Below are positions 56,766 to 64,000 of a stretch of 64,000 nucleotides of DNA, piece after piece (positions within the stretch are counted from its first letter, which is position 1; every line of letters begins with the position of its first letter). A program made the translations under genes and the position numbers. This DNA comes from Agromyces ramosus. Lineage in GTDB: Bacteria; Actinomycetota; Actinomycetes; Actinomycetales; Microbacteriaceae. The stretch covers positions 62,001 through 126,000 of the forward strand of contig NZ_SGWY01000003.1 of NCBI RefSeq assembly GCF_004216665.1, read 5' to 3'. Under the pieces are notes generated by a model. That model was not told where the DNA came from and did no database searches. It was given only the letters and a program-made list of their open reading frames with translations.

Positions 56766-56838
56766 GGCCCAGGCGAGCGGTCGGTCCGTGCCAGTCGCTC
56801 CCCGATGGGACTCCATCTCAACGCCAGTCGCGACGCTC
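56766..56838 (-). ncRNA. ZTP (pfl) riboswitch upstream of glyA-folD
   Basis: On the minus strand the leader contains, in order, TCGCGACTGGCG, a short hairpin (GATGGAGTCCCATC), CGGGGAGCGACT, and GACCGCTCGCCTGGGC. These match the conserved blocks of the pfl/ZTP RNA, which senses ZMP/ZTP when 10-formyl-THF is short and turns on folate genes. glyA and folD are classic targets. A -10-like TATGCT (56842-56847) puts the transcript start just before the aptamer. Confidence 0.8.
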
Positions 56839-56982
56839 GCAAGCATAGCAACGGATGCCCGGCGCGGGCCGCTCGCCCACGGGAAGGCTGTCATACGGCG
56901 TCCCGACATGGCAGGATGGTGTCGACGCCATTTGTTAGGACTCCTGCCTTACCGGCCGGACCGTTGCCCACCACGAGGACGC

Positions 56983-58704
56983 ATGCATCGACGCACCGCC
57001 CCCGACCGCCGCCGAGCCCCCTCGGCCACCCGTCCGGCCACTCGCCCGGCCACCCGTCCGGCCCGCCGCCTCGGCCGCCGATTCGCCGCGCTCGCGAGCC
57101 TCGTCGCGATCGCGGCGGCGGGGTCGCTCACCGCCTGCACCGCCGAACAGAACGGAGACGCCGTGACCGGCATCATCCCCGCCCCCACGTCCTTCGTGCT
57201 CCACGAGGGGGCGCCGTTCCGGCTCACCGAGTCGTCGCGGCTCGTCGCGGCCGGCGAGGGCGCGTCGGCGGTGGCCGAGACGTTCGCCCGGCAGGCGCGG
57301 GCGGCGACGGGGTTCGAGCTGCCCGTCGTCGAGGGGGAGCCGGCGGCATCCGACCTCGCGTTCGTGGTCGCCGACGGCGAGGCGCCCGACGCGGCGCCCG
57401 AGGGCTACACGCTCGAGTCGGGCGACGGCGGGGTGCGGGTCGCGGCCGACACCGCGACGGGACTCTTCCGCGGCACCCAGTCGCTGCGGCAGCTGCTGCC
57501 GGCGGCGATCGAGCGAGCGGATGCCGCGACGGCGCCCGACGGCGGATGGATCGTGCCCGCGGCATCCGTCGAGGACGCCCCGCGCTTCGCCTACCGGGGC
57601 GCCATGCTCGACGTCGCCCGGCACTTCTTCCCCGTCGAGGACGTGCTCCGCTACCTCGATGCCATCGCGCTCGTGAAGCTCAACGTGCTGCACCTGCACC
57701 TCACCGACGACCAGGGCTGGCGCATCCGCATCGACTCGTGGCCCGAGCTCACGGGCGTCGGCGCCGCGACCTCGGTGGGCGGGGACGGCGGCGGCTCCTA
57801 CACGAAGGACGACTACCGCCGCATCGTCGAGTACGCCGCCGAGCGGTTCATCACGATCGTGCCCGAGATCGACCTGCCCGGGCACACGAACGCCGCACTC
57901 AGCGCGTACCCCGAGCTCAACTGCGACGGCGTCGCACCCGCGCCGTACGAGGGCGTCGAGGTCGGCTTCTCGTCGCTCTGCGCCTCGCCCGAGCGAGCCG
58001 AAGCGACCGACCGGTTCCTGGCCGACGTCACGCGCGAGCTCGCCGAGCTCACGCCCGGACCGTGGCTGCACCTCGGCGGCGACGAGTCGCTCTCGACGAG
58101 TCGCGACGATTACCTCGACCTCGTGCGGCGGATGACCCGGGCCGCAGCAGCGACCGGCAAGACGGTCATCGGGTGGCACGAGATGGGCGCCTCGCGGGAG
58201 CTGCCCGCCGGCACCGTCGGGCAGTACTGGAGCTTCGTCGAGCCCGAGGGCGACGCGGCGGAGCTCACCCGCTCGTTCGTCGAGCAGGGCGGCAGCGTGA
58301 TCCTCTCCCCCGCCGACGTCGCCTACCTCGACATGAAGTACGTCGACGATCCGCAGAACGCCCTCGGCCACACGCTCGGCCTCGACTGGGCGAAGGGGCC
58401 GACCACGATCGACGAGGCGTACCTCTGGGAACCGTCGTCGATCATCCCGGGCGTCGACGAGCCGGACATCCTGGGCGTCGAGGCGCCGATCTGGACCGAG
58501 ACGCTCGCGTCGATCTCGGACGTGGAGTTCATGGCGTTCCCCCGGCTGACGGCGATCGCCGAGATCGGCTGGTCGCCGGCGCCCGCCGTCGGCGACTCGC
58601 GGGACACGGAGGAGTTCTTCGGCCGGGTCGCGGCGCTCGGCACGCACTGGGACGAAGCGGGCATCGCGTACTACCCCGTGCGCGGGGTCCCCTGGCACGA
58701 ATAG
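56983..58704 (+). CDS. Beta-N-acetylhexosaminidase (GH20) lipoprotein
   Basis: From ATG 56983 (GAGGA upstream) the 573-residue protein has a basic, Pro-rich N-terminus, a lipoprotein signal with lipobox-like LTAC, an N-terminal GH20b domain (FRLTESSRLVAAGEGAS...) and the GH20 barrel with LHLHLTDDQGWRIRIDSW, the catalytic pair in HLGGDES (Asp-Glu), and LGVEAPIWTET. It should release GlcNAc or GalNAc from the ends of chitin oligomers, peptidoglycan or glycans. It lies a few hundred bases upstream of the sugar ABC importer genes on the opposite strand. Confidence 0.9.
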   Translation: MHRRTAPDRRRAPSATRPATRPATRPARRLGRRFAALASLVAIAAAGSLTACTAEQNGDAVTGIIPAPTSFVLHEGAPFRLTESSRLVAAGEGASAVAETFARQARAATGFELPVVEGEPAASDLAFVVADGEAPDAAPEGYTLESGDGGVRVAADTATGLFRGTQSLRQLLPAAIERADAATAPDGGWIVPAASVEDAPRFAYRGAMLDVARHFFPVEDVLRYLDAIALVKLNVLHLHLTDDQGWRIRIDSWPELTGVGAATSVGGDGGGSYTKDDYRRIVEYAAERFITIVPEIDLPGHTNAALSAYPELNCDGVAPAPYEGVEVGFSSLCASPERAEATDRFLADVTRELAELTPGPWLHLGGDESLSTSRDDYLDLVRRMTRAAAATGKTVIGWHEMGASRELPAGTVGQYWSFVEPEGDAAELTRSFVEQGGSVILSPADVAYLDMKYVDDPQNALGHTLGLDWAKGPTTIDEAYLWEPSSIIPGVDEPDILGVEAPIWTETLASISDVEFMAFPRLTAIAEIGWSPAPAVGDSRDTEEFFGRVAALGTHWDEAGIAYYPVRGVPWHE

Positions 58705-58833
58705 CGCACGTGTCAGGAGCGCCCTTCCGGCTCTCCCACCTGAGGACTATGCTCCCGACCGGCGCGGTACGGTGGCCAGGCGACACGTGCCCGGGCGACA
58801 CCGTGTCGTGCCCCACACGAGAGGGGTGACCAC

Positions 58834-59223
58834 ATGTCCGGCGTGGTGCATTTCGAGATCCCGGCCGACGACCAGGAACGAGCACGGGGGTTCTACCGGG
58901 ACGCCTTCGACTGGCGGCTCGACGTCCTGCCCGACCTGGGATACACCAACGTGGTGACGACCCCGGTCGACGAGACGACGCAGGCGCCGCTCGAGCCAGG
59001 GGCGATCAACGGCGGCATGTTCGAGCGCACCGCCGACCTGCCCAACCCGATCATCACGGTCGACGTCGACGACATCGACGCGGCACTCGAGCGCATCACC
59101 TCGCTCGGCGGCGCGGTCGTGCAGGCGAAGACCGCGATCCCGGGCATGGGGTACTTCGGGTACTTCCGCGACACCGAGGGGAACGTGCTCGGGCTCTGGA
59201 CGACGGCGGCCGACGCCGCCTGA
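58834..59223 (+). CDS. VOC family (glyoxalase-like) protein
   Basis: The 129-residue protein is a single VOC fold, starting VVHFEIPADDQERARGFYRDAFDWRLDVL and ending GYFGYFRDTEGNVLGLWTT. Two beta-alpha-beta modules make a metal site using His/Glu in VHFEI and EGNVLGLW. VOC proteins include glyoxalase I, dioxygenases and resistance proteins; the function of this one is unknown. It lies between the GH20 gene and the ABC genes. Confidence 0.85.
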   Translation: MSGVVHFEIPADDQERARGFYRDAFDWRLDVLPDLGYTNVVTTPVDETTQAPLEPGAINGGMFERTADLPNPIITVDVDDIDAALERITSLGGAVVQAKTAIPGMGYFGYFRDTEGNVLGLWTTAADAA

Positions 59224-59251
59224 GGCGCGCGCCGGCCGGGTGAGCGGGGCA

Positions 59252-59273
59252 GACGGATGCCGGGGCATCCGTC
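59252..59273. terminator. Bidirectional terminator from the GGATGCC word
   Basis: GACGGATGCC, GG, GGCATCCGTC: a perfect 10-bp stem between the convergent VOC gene and ABC permease gene. Confidence 0.75.
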
Positions 59274-59287
59274 GCCCCCTCCTCGAC

Positions 59288-60196
59288 CTACTTGACGCTG
59301 CCCGCCGTGAGGCCGCCGACGAGGCGCTTCTCGATGATCATGAAGAGGATCACGACGGGGATGATCGCCACGATGGACACGCCGAACACGTAGTGCCACG
59401 AGGTCTCGTACTGGCCGACGAACTTCGTGAGCGCCACCGAGAGCGGCTGGTTGCCGGCGGTGGAGAGGATCACGAGCGAGGCGGCGAACTCGTTCCAGCA
59501 CGCCACGAACGTGAACACGATCGCGGTCACGATGCCGGGCCACACGAGCGGCAGCTGGATCCGGAAGAGCACCGTCAGGCGCCCGGCGCCGTCGATCTGC
59601 GCCGCCTCGTCGATCTCCTTCGGCACCCCGGCGAAGAACGAGTGCATGATCCACACCGCGAACGAGAGGTTGAACGCGGCGTTGATGAAGATCATCGCGG
59701 CCCAGGTGTCGATCAGGCCGAGGGTGACGAACTGGCGGAAGAGGCCCGACGTGAGCACCGCGGGCTGCAGCATCTGCGTGACGATCACGAGGAAGAGGAA
59801 CACGAAGCGCCCGGGGAACCGGAATCGCGCGGTGTAGTACGCGGCCGGCATCGCGACCGCGAGCACGAGCACGGTCGCGAAGACCGCGATGACGATGGTC
59901 GAGATGAGGTTCTGCGGCAGGGGCGTCTCCGGGGTCGACCACATGTTGACGTAGTTCTCCCAGTGCCACTCCGTGGGGAGGTACGTGGGATCGACCGAGC
60001 GGATCTGCGCCTTGGTCTTCACCGAGCCGAAGAACATGATCGTGTACGGCAGGACGAAGATCGCCAGCACGATGAAGCCGCCGAGCATGCGCAGCAGCAC
60101 GCGGCCGATGGACACCTGGTCCTCGGTGTAGCGACGTCGGCGGTTCGATGGCGCGGGCGCGCCGATCGCCTCGAAGGCGGGTGCGGTGACGGCCAC
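59288..60196 (-). CDS. Sugar ABC permease (MalG type)
   Basis: The 302-residue CUT1 permease has six predicted helices (GRVLLRMLGGFIVLAIFVLPYTIMFF and others) and the EAA coupling loop EIDEAAQIDGAGRLTVLFRIQLPLV, with a characteristic N-terminal charged stretch. It forms the channel with the adjacent MalF-type permease and needs an external ATPase. The gap to that permease is 3 bases, so they are one transcript. Confidence 0.91.
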   Translation of the reverse strand: MAVTAPAFEAIGAPAPSNRRRRYTEDQVSIGRVLLRMLGGFIVLAIFVLPYTIMFFGSVKTKAQIRSVDPTYLPTEWHWENYVNMWSTPETPLPQNLISTIVIAVFATVLVLAVAMPAAYYTARFRFPGRFVFLFLVIVTQMLQPAVLTSGLFRQFVTLGLIDTWAAMIFINAAFNLSFAVWIMHSFFAGVPKEIDEAAQIDGAGRLTVLFRIQLPLVWPGIVTAIVFTFVACWNEFAASLVILSTAGNQPLSVALTKFVGQYETSWHYVFGVSIVAIIPVVILFMIIEKRLVGGLTAGSVK

Positions 60197-60199
60197 GGC

Positions 60200-61189
60200 T
60201 CAGACCTCCTTCGTGGGCTTGACGACCTTCACGTACACCGCGACGATCACGATGACGATGAGGAAGGCGACGACCGAGAGCGCGCTCGCGACGTCGACCT
60301 TGTGCTGGTTCTGGATGTACTTGAAGATCAGCGTCATGATCGTGTCGGCGTCGTAGCCGGGGATCGAGCCGGTCATCACCTTCAGGATCGGCAGCGAGTT
60401 GAAGACGTTGATGATGTTGATGAGCACGGCCACGCTGAGGGCGCCGCGCAGCTGCGGGAGGATGACGCTCACGTAGGTGCGCATCGGCCCGGCGCCGTCC
60501 ATCTTGGCCGCCTCGAGCACGTCGCCGGGGATGGTCGCGAGGCCGGCGAGGATCGTGTACGTGGTGAACGGCAGCGAGACGAACACCGCGACGACGATCG
60601 ACCACGCGAACGCGGTGGCCGGGTTGCGGGTCCACCCGTACCCCTCGGGCGTGTCGACGAGGCCGATGTCGACGAGGAACTTGTTGATGATGCCGAAGTA
60701 CGGCTCGAGGCCGTAGTACACCACCATGGTCGTCATCACGACGGATGCCGCCCACGGGATGATCACCGCGAGGCGCACGATGCGCCGCCCCGGGAACGCC
60801 TTGTTGAGCACCTGCGCGAGCCCGAGCGAGATGACGACCGTCGCCGCGACGACGACCACCACCCAGACGATCGTGCGCGCGAAGATCGGCCAGAAGTAGG
60901 GGAACGAGAAGACCTCGACGTAGTTGTCGAAGCCGACCGAGCCGTGGTCGACGCCCGAGATCGAGATGTCGCGCGTCGAGTTGAAGAACATGACGACGGC
61001 CGGGAACAGCACGACGCCGAAGATGAGGATGAGGGCCGGCCCGATCCACGGCAGCGACGCGAGGAAGTCGCGTCCGCCGGGCCTGCGGCCGGTGCGGGAG
61101 TCGGTCCCGCCGGGGCGGGGGCGGCCGGTGGCCGCCCCCGCGGGGGTCGATGACGTGTCGGTCGTGGTGCTCATGATGTCGATGGTCAC
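60200..61189 (-). CDS. Sugar ABC permease (MalF type)
   Basis: The 329-residue CUT1 permease has an N-terminal Ser/Thr/Pro-rich extension (an internal ATG at 61174 gives a shorter form) and six helices, including PWIGPALILIFGVVLFPAVVMFF. Its coupling loop is GDVLEAAKMDGAGPMRTYVSVILPQL. It pairs with the MalG-type subunit. It lies 46 bases downstream of the binding-protein gene. Confidence 0.91.
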   Translation of the reverse strand: MTIDIMSTTTDTSSTPAGAATGRPRPGGTDSRTGRRPGGRDFLASLPWIGPALILIFGVVLFPAVVMFFNSTRDISISGVDHGSVGFDNYVEVFSFPYFWPIFARTIVWVVVVVAATVVISLGLAQVLNKAFPGRRIVRLAVIIPWAASVVMTTMVVYYGLEPYFGIINKFLVDIGLVDTPEGYGWTRNPATAFAWSIVVAVFVSLPFTTYTILAGLATIPGDVLEAAKMDGAGPMRTYVSVILPQLRGALSVAVLINIINVFNSLPILKVMTGSIPGYDADTIMTLIFKYIQNQHKVDVASALSVVAFLIVIVIVAVYVKVVKPTKEV

Positions 61190-61235
61190 CGATCCCTCCG
61201 GTGGTGCTTCGGTGCGGTTGCGGTCGTCGCGGGGA

Positions 61236-62483
61236 TCAGCCCGCGTCGGCCTGCGCCTGGATCTCGGTCAGGACCTCCTGCGCCGGCTTCGTCTGGAGCT
61301 GGCCGAAGAGCGCCTTGAACGCGGCATCCGTGGCCGCCCACTGCGGGTTCGTGCTCGGGTAGAACTGCGCGTCGGGCAGCACCTCGAGGAACGGCGCGAG
61401 CGCCTCCTCGCCGCCGAGCGCCTCGGCGCCCGACTTCGTGACCGGCAGGAAGCCCTCGGCCTGCACCCACGGCACGTAGACGTCGGACGTGTAGTAGTAG
61501 TCGAGGAACTTCGTGATCGCGTCCTGCTTGTCGCCGTCGTTCTGGAAGGCCATCAGCTGGTCCATGACGCCGAGCGTGAAGGGGCTGCCGTCCTGGGTGG
61601 GGATGGGCACGATCGAGTAGTCGAGGTCGGGGTTGTTCTCCTCGATCTGGCCGACGGTCGGCGGGAGGCCGACCTGCATGCCGATCTTGCCCTGGATGAA
61701 GATGTCCATGAGCGGCGAGCGGTCGGTCGAGCCGGGGTCGGCCTGCGTCGCGCCGGCGTCGATCATCTTCTTGATCTGCTCGGCGCCGGGGAGGTTCGCC
61801 GGGTCGTCGACCGTGATCTCGGTCGCGTCGCCGAACGTGCCTCCGCCGCCCCAGAGCCACACGGCCGCCTCGGCCTGCGCCTCCTCCGAGCCGAGCGGCA
61901 TGCCGTATCCCGCGGTGCCGCCGCCGAGCGCGGAGATCTTGGTCGCCGCGTCGAGCAGCTCGTCCCAGGTGGTGGGCGGCGCCGCGACGCCCGCCTGCTC
62001 GAGCAGGGCGTTGTTGACGAACAGCGCGCGCGCCGACGCGATGAGCGGCAGCGCGTAGGCCGTGCCGTCGACCTCGGCGTTGGCGAGGAAGGACTCCTGG
62101 AAGTCGCCGTAGGTGTCGGCCGAAACGACCTCCTCGGCCGGGTAGAGCAGGCCGTCGGCCGCGAACCCCGCGAACGGGCCGCCGTTGTAGATGTCGGGTG
62201 CCTCGCCGCCCTGGACCTTCGTGGCGATCACGCTCTCGAGGTTGTCCCACGACTGCACCTCGAGGTTCACGCTGATGTCGGGGTTCTCCTCCTCGAAGCC
62301 CTCGATGACGTCCTCCCACAGGCCCTGGGTGCTGTCGGAGTAGCTCGGGACGAGCAGGTCCAGCGTGGTCCCGCCGGCCTCGTCCCCGGAGCCGGAGCCG
62401 CCGCCGAACCCGCAGGACGCGAGCGTGAGCGATGCTGCGGCGGCTACCGCGACCGCGGCGCTGAGACGCAGTGACTTCTTCAT
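61236..62483 (-). CDS. Sugar ABC solute-binding lipoprotein
   Basis: The 415-residue binding protein has a lipoprotein signal with lipobox LASC (Cys24), an Asp/Gly-rich spacer, and CUT1-type motifs LDLLVPSYSDSTQGLWEDVIEGFEEENPDISVNLEVQSWDNLESVIATK and KQDAITKFLDYYY. It delivers a sugar or oligosaccharide to the two downstream permeases. The GH20 enzyme, SIS protein and ROK kinase nearby point to an amino sugar or chitin-type ligand, which is inferred. Confidence 0.9.
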   Translation of the reverse strand: MKKSLRLSAAVAVAAAASLTLASCGFGGGSGSGDEAGGTTLDLLVPSYSDSTQGLWEDVIEGFEEENPDISVNLEVQSWDNLESVIATKVQGGEAPDIYNGGPFAGFAADGLLYPAEEVVSADTYGDFQESFLANAEVDGTAYALPLIASARALFVNNALLEQAGVAAPPTTWDELLDAATKISALGGGTAGYGMPLGSEEAQAEAAVWLWGGGGTFGDATEITVDDPANLPGAEQIKKMIDAGATQADPGSTDRSPLMDIFIQGKIGMQVGLPPTVGQIEENNPDLDYSIVPIPTQDGSPFTLGVMDQLMAFQNDGDKQDAITKFLDYYYTSDVYVPWVQAEGFLPVTKSGAEALGGEEALAPFLEVLPDAQFYPSTNPQWAATDAAFKALFGQLQTKPAQEVLTEIQAQADAG

Positions 62484-62855
62484 TGTGCTTCCTCACTCTG
62501 GTGGATGGGGCACCTGACGCAGACTGAGCCTCGCGCGACGGTGCGTTGGCCGGGAAACATGCAGCGCGAGCAGGCCGTGATGATGCTTCCTGACTGTTTC
62601 GCCGATGAATCGATCATGTTCGTTCATGCGACGCACGAAATGTATGACGGATGCCGCACGCCCGTCAAGACAGGAAACGTATTCGTTACCGGATTTTGTT
62701 CAGATCCCTCACAAACGGAGAATTCTCGCCGGTCCCAAGTAATCGATCGTTCACTTGATCGATAGACATCACGAACAGTCATCTGCAATCATTGACTCGT
62801 CATGCCGCCGTGTGCACGTCACGCGCGGACCTCCCACCCACCTGGAGCACCGACC
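62484..62855. other. Divergent regulatory region, AT-richer than its surroundings
   Basis: This 372-bp stretch separates the importer genes from the SIS gene and must hold both promoters. Its middle (about 62570-62810) is clearly less GC-rich than the flanks. It has an inverted repeat ATCGATC...GATCGAT at 62742-62763 and a similar ATCGATCATG near 62608. The short frame at 62505-62765 is judged non-coding. Confidence 0.6.
62742..62763. promoter_or_regulatory. Inverted repeat, possible operator
   Basis: ATCGATC, 8 bases, GATCGAT. It lies in the divergent promoter region of the amino-sugar genes and does not resemble a terminator because of its placement. A repressor site is the simplest idea. 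Confidence 0.4.
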
Positions 62856-63767
62856 GTGAGCGAACCGCAGAGCCCCTCCGTCACCCCCGCAGCGCACATG
62901 GCGGCGGAACTCGCCTCCCAGCCGGAGACGTGGGCTCGCGCGGCGTCGATGACCCGGGAGCACGCGCTGCTCCCGGCTCCCGGCGCGCGCGTCGCCGTGG
63001 TCGGCTGCGGCACCTCGTGGTTCATGGCGCAGTCGTACGCGTGGCTGCGCGAGACGGGCGGGCGCGGCGAGACCGACGCGTTCGCGGCATCCGAGGCCTT
63101 CGTCGACCGCGGATACGACGCCGTCGTCGCGCTCACCCGCTCCGGCACCACCACCGAGGTGCTCGAACTCGTCGAGCGCCTGCGCGGACGGGTGCGCACG
63201 GTGGGCGTCATCGGCGACCCGACCTCGCCGCTCGTCGACCTCGTCGACGACGCCGTGACCCTGCCCTTCGCCGACGAGCGGTCGGTGGTGCAGACCCGCT
63301 TCGCGACCTCCGCCCTCGCGCTCTTCCGCGCCTCACTCGGCGAGGACCTGGCGGGAGCGGTGGCCGACGCCCGGGTCGCGGTCGCCGAGGAGCTCGACCC
63401 CGCCCTCGTCGACGCCGAGCAGGTCACGTTCCTCGGCCGCGGCTGGACCGTCGGACTCGCCCACGAGGCGGCGCTCAAGATGCGCGAGGCCTCGCAGTCG
63501 TGGACCGAGTCGTATCCCGCGATGGAGTACCGCCACGGTCCCATCTCGATCGCGGCGCCGGGCCGGGTCACGTGGCAGTTCGGCGAGCCGCCCGCGGGCC
63601 TCGCCGACGACGTCGCCGTCACCGGCGCGCGCTTCGAGGCGGGCGGACTCGACCCGATGGCCGAGCTCGTGCGGGCCCAGCGCCTGGCCCTCGCCCGCGC
63701 GCTCGCCCGGGGCCTCGACCCCGACACGCCCCGCAACCTCACCCGCTCGGTCATCCTCGGCGGCTGA
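62856..63767 (+). CDS. SIS domain sugar isomerase/deaminase-like protein
   Basis: From GTG 62856 (CTGGAG about 8 bases upstream) the 303-residue protein has two SIS-type folds: RVAVVGCGTSWFMAQSYAWLRET with TRSGTTTEVLELVERL, and VTFLGRGWTVGLAHEAALKMREASQSWTESYPAMEYRHGPI. This double-SIS plan is like the isomerase half of GlmS and AgaS-type deaminases; it has no glutaminase domain. It probably acts on an amino-sugar phosphate. It is followed 5 bases later by a ROK kinase gene, making a catabolic pair. Confidence 0.85.
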   Translation: MSEPQSPSVTPAAHMAAELASQPETWARAASMTREHALLPAPGARVAVVGCGTSWFMAQSYAWLRETGGRGETDAFAASEAFVDRGYDAVVALTRSGTTTEVLELVERLRGRVRTVGVIGDPTSPLVDLVDDAVTLPFADERSVVQTRFATSALALFRASLGEDLAGAVADARVAVAEELDPALVDAEQVTFLGRGWTVGLAHEAALKMREASQSWTESYPAMEYRHGPISIAAPGRVTWQFGEPPAGLADDVAVTGARFEAGGLDPMAELVRAQRLALARALARGLDPDTPRNLTRSVILGG

Positions 63768-63772
63768 CGGCC

Positions 63773-64000
63773 ATGACCGAGATCGCGGATGCCGCGCCGG
63801 CGCCCCTCGGGCCCGGCGAGGTCGTGCTGGCGTTCGACGTGGGCGGCACCGACACCAAGTCGGCCCTCGTCGACCGCGGCGGACGCCTGCTCGGCCTGCG
63901 CCGCACGCCGACGCCGCTCGACGGCGGGCGCACCGCAGAGGCCGTCGTCGGCCTCGTCGCCGAGCTCGCGGCCGAGCTGCGCGCCGCGCACCCCGACCTT
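63773..64000 (+). CDS. ROK family sugar kinase, 5' part (runs off window)
   Basis: ATG 63773 begins MTEIADAAPAPLGPGEVVLAFDVGGTDTKSALVD. The DVGGTDTK segment is the ATP-binding phosphate-1 motif of ROK kinases, which include N-acetylglucosamine and N-acetylmannosamine kinases. Only 76 codons are in the window and the gene continues. It begins 5 bases after the SIS gene stop, so they are co-transcribed. Confidence 0.85.
   Translation, partial: MTEIADAAPAPLGPGEVVLAFDVGGTDTKSALVDRGGRLLGLRRTPTPLDGGRTAEAVVGLVAELAAELRAAHPDL

Noticed and set aside
56708-56860. Glycine riboswitch before glyA
   Set aside because: The conserved blocks fit the ZTP class; the glycine aptamer pattern is not present.
62505-62765. 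86-codon frame in the AT-richer region before the SIS gene
   Set aside because: No ribosome site, no family resemblance, and it covers the divergent promoter region.

Overview
The window is high-GC actinobacterial chromosome, most like the family Microbacteriaceae (Agromyces/Microbacterium relatives). This rests on GC-rich coding with many GTG and TTG starts, CarD, GlnR, SenX3-RegX3, MsiK-type ATPase, a MarP-like protease, SigK-RskA, F420-type luciferase-like oxidoreductase, WXG100 protein, CIRCE control of groEL, and the short word GGATGCCGC/GCGGCATCC scattered through genes and hairpins. It reads as core chromosome: no rRNA, prophage or CRISPR array was seen. The only mobile DNA recognised is a short, frameshifted IS481-type transposase remnant near 1.2 kb.

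Layout. 0-10.5 kb: a histidine kinase tail, a WXG100 protein, a lipoprotein next to the IS remnant, groEL with two CIRCE operators, a DUF3048 lipoprotein, a cold-shock protein, LytR_C and DUF3263 proteins, MsrB, a nitroreductase, a DMT transporter, tRNA-Thr and a DsbA-like protein. 10.8-17.7 kb: a MsiK-type sugar ATPase, a kinase-like DUF4032 protein, then rlmB-cysS, an ispD-ispF fusion and carD. 17.8-34.4 kb: phosphate genes (regX3-senX3, phoU, ppk1-mutT1, pstSCAB) with PHO-box-like 11-bp repeats before phoU and pstS. Interleaved are phosphoglycerate mutase, a frameshifted methyltransferase, a FUSC-ygfZ-nitrobindin operon, a 38-residue membrane protein and glnR. 34.4-42 kb: an aminodeoxychorismate-lyase-like enzyme, tRNA-Lys, an F420-type oxidoreductase, sigK-rskA divergent from a fasciclin lipoprotein, and a MarP-like protease. 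42-48.3 kb: a galactose module (galM and a DeoR regulator divergent from galT-galK), a SigX5-type sigma factor and a degenerate SDR. 48.3-56.9 kb: YbaK, an APC permease, a gamma-carbonic anhydrase, a three-gene nonulosonic acid operon, and folD-glyA behind a ZTP riboswitch. 57-64 kb: an amino-sugar module of GH20 hexosaminidase, sugar ABC importer (no ATPase), SIS protein and ROK kinase.

How the genes may work together. The phosphate genes form a coherent regulon: RegX3 probably acts through PHO boxes, PstSCAB imports phosphate, PhoU signals, and Ppk1 with MutT1 handles polyphosphate and nucleotide housekeeping. The sugar importer at 59-62 kb lacks an ATPase and could be energised by the MsiK-type ATPase at 10.8 kb. 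The operon at 50.8-54.4 kb encodes a sialic-acid-synthase-like enzyme without a SAF domain, a CMP-sugar synthetase fused to a KdsC-like HAD phosphatase, and a putative glycosyltransferase. It is the best candidate for a little-described system, possibly making a CMP-Kdn-like sugar for the cell surface. glyA and folD appear to be tuned by ZTP, the signal of one-carbon (folate) shortage.
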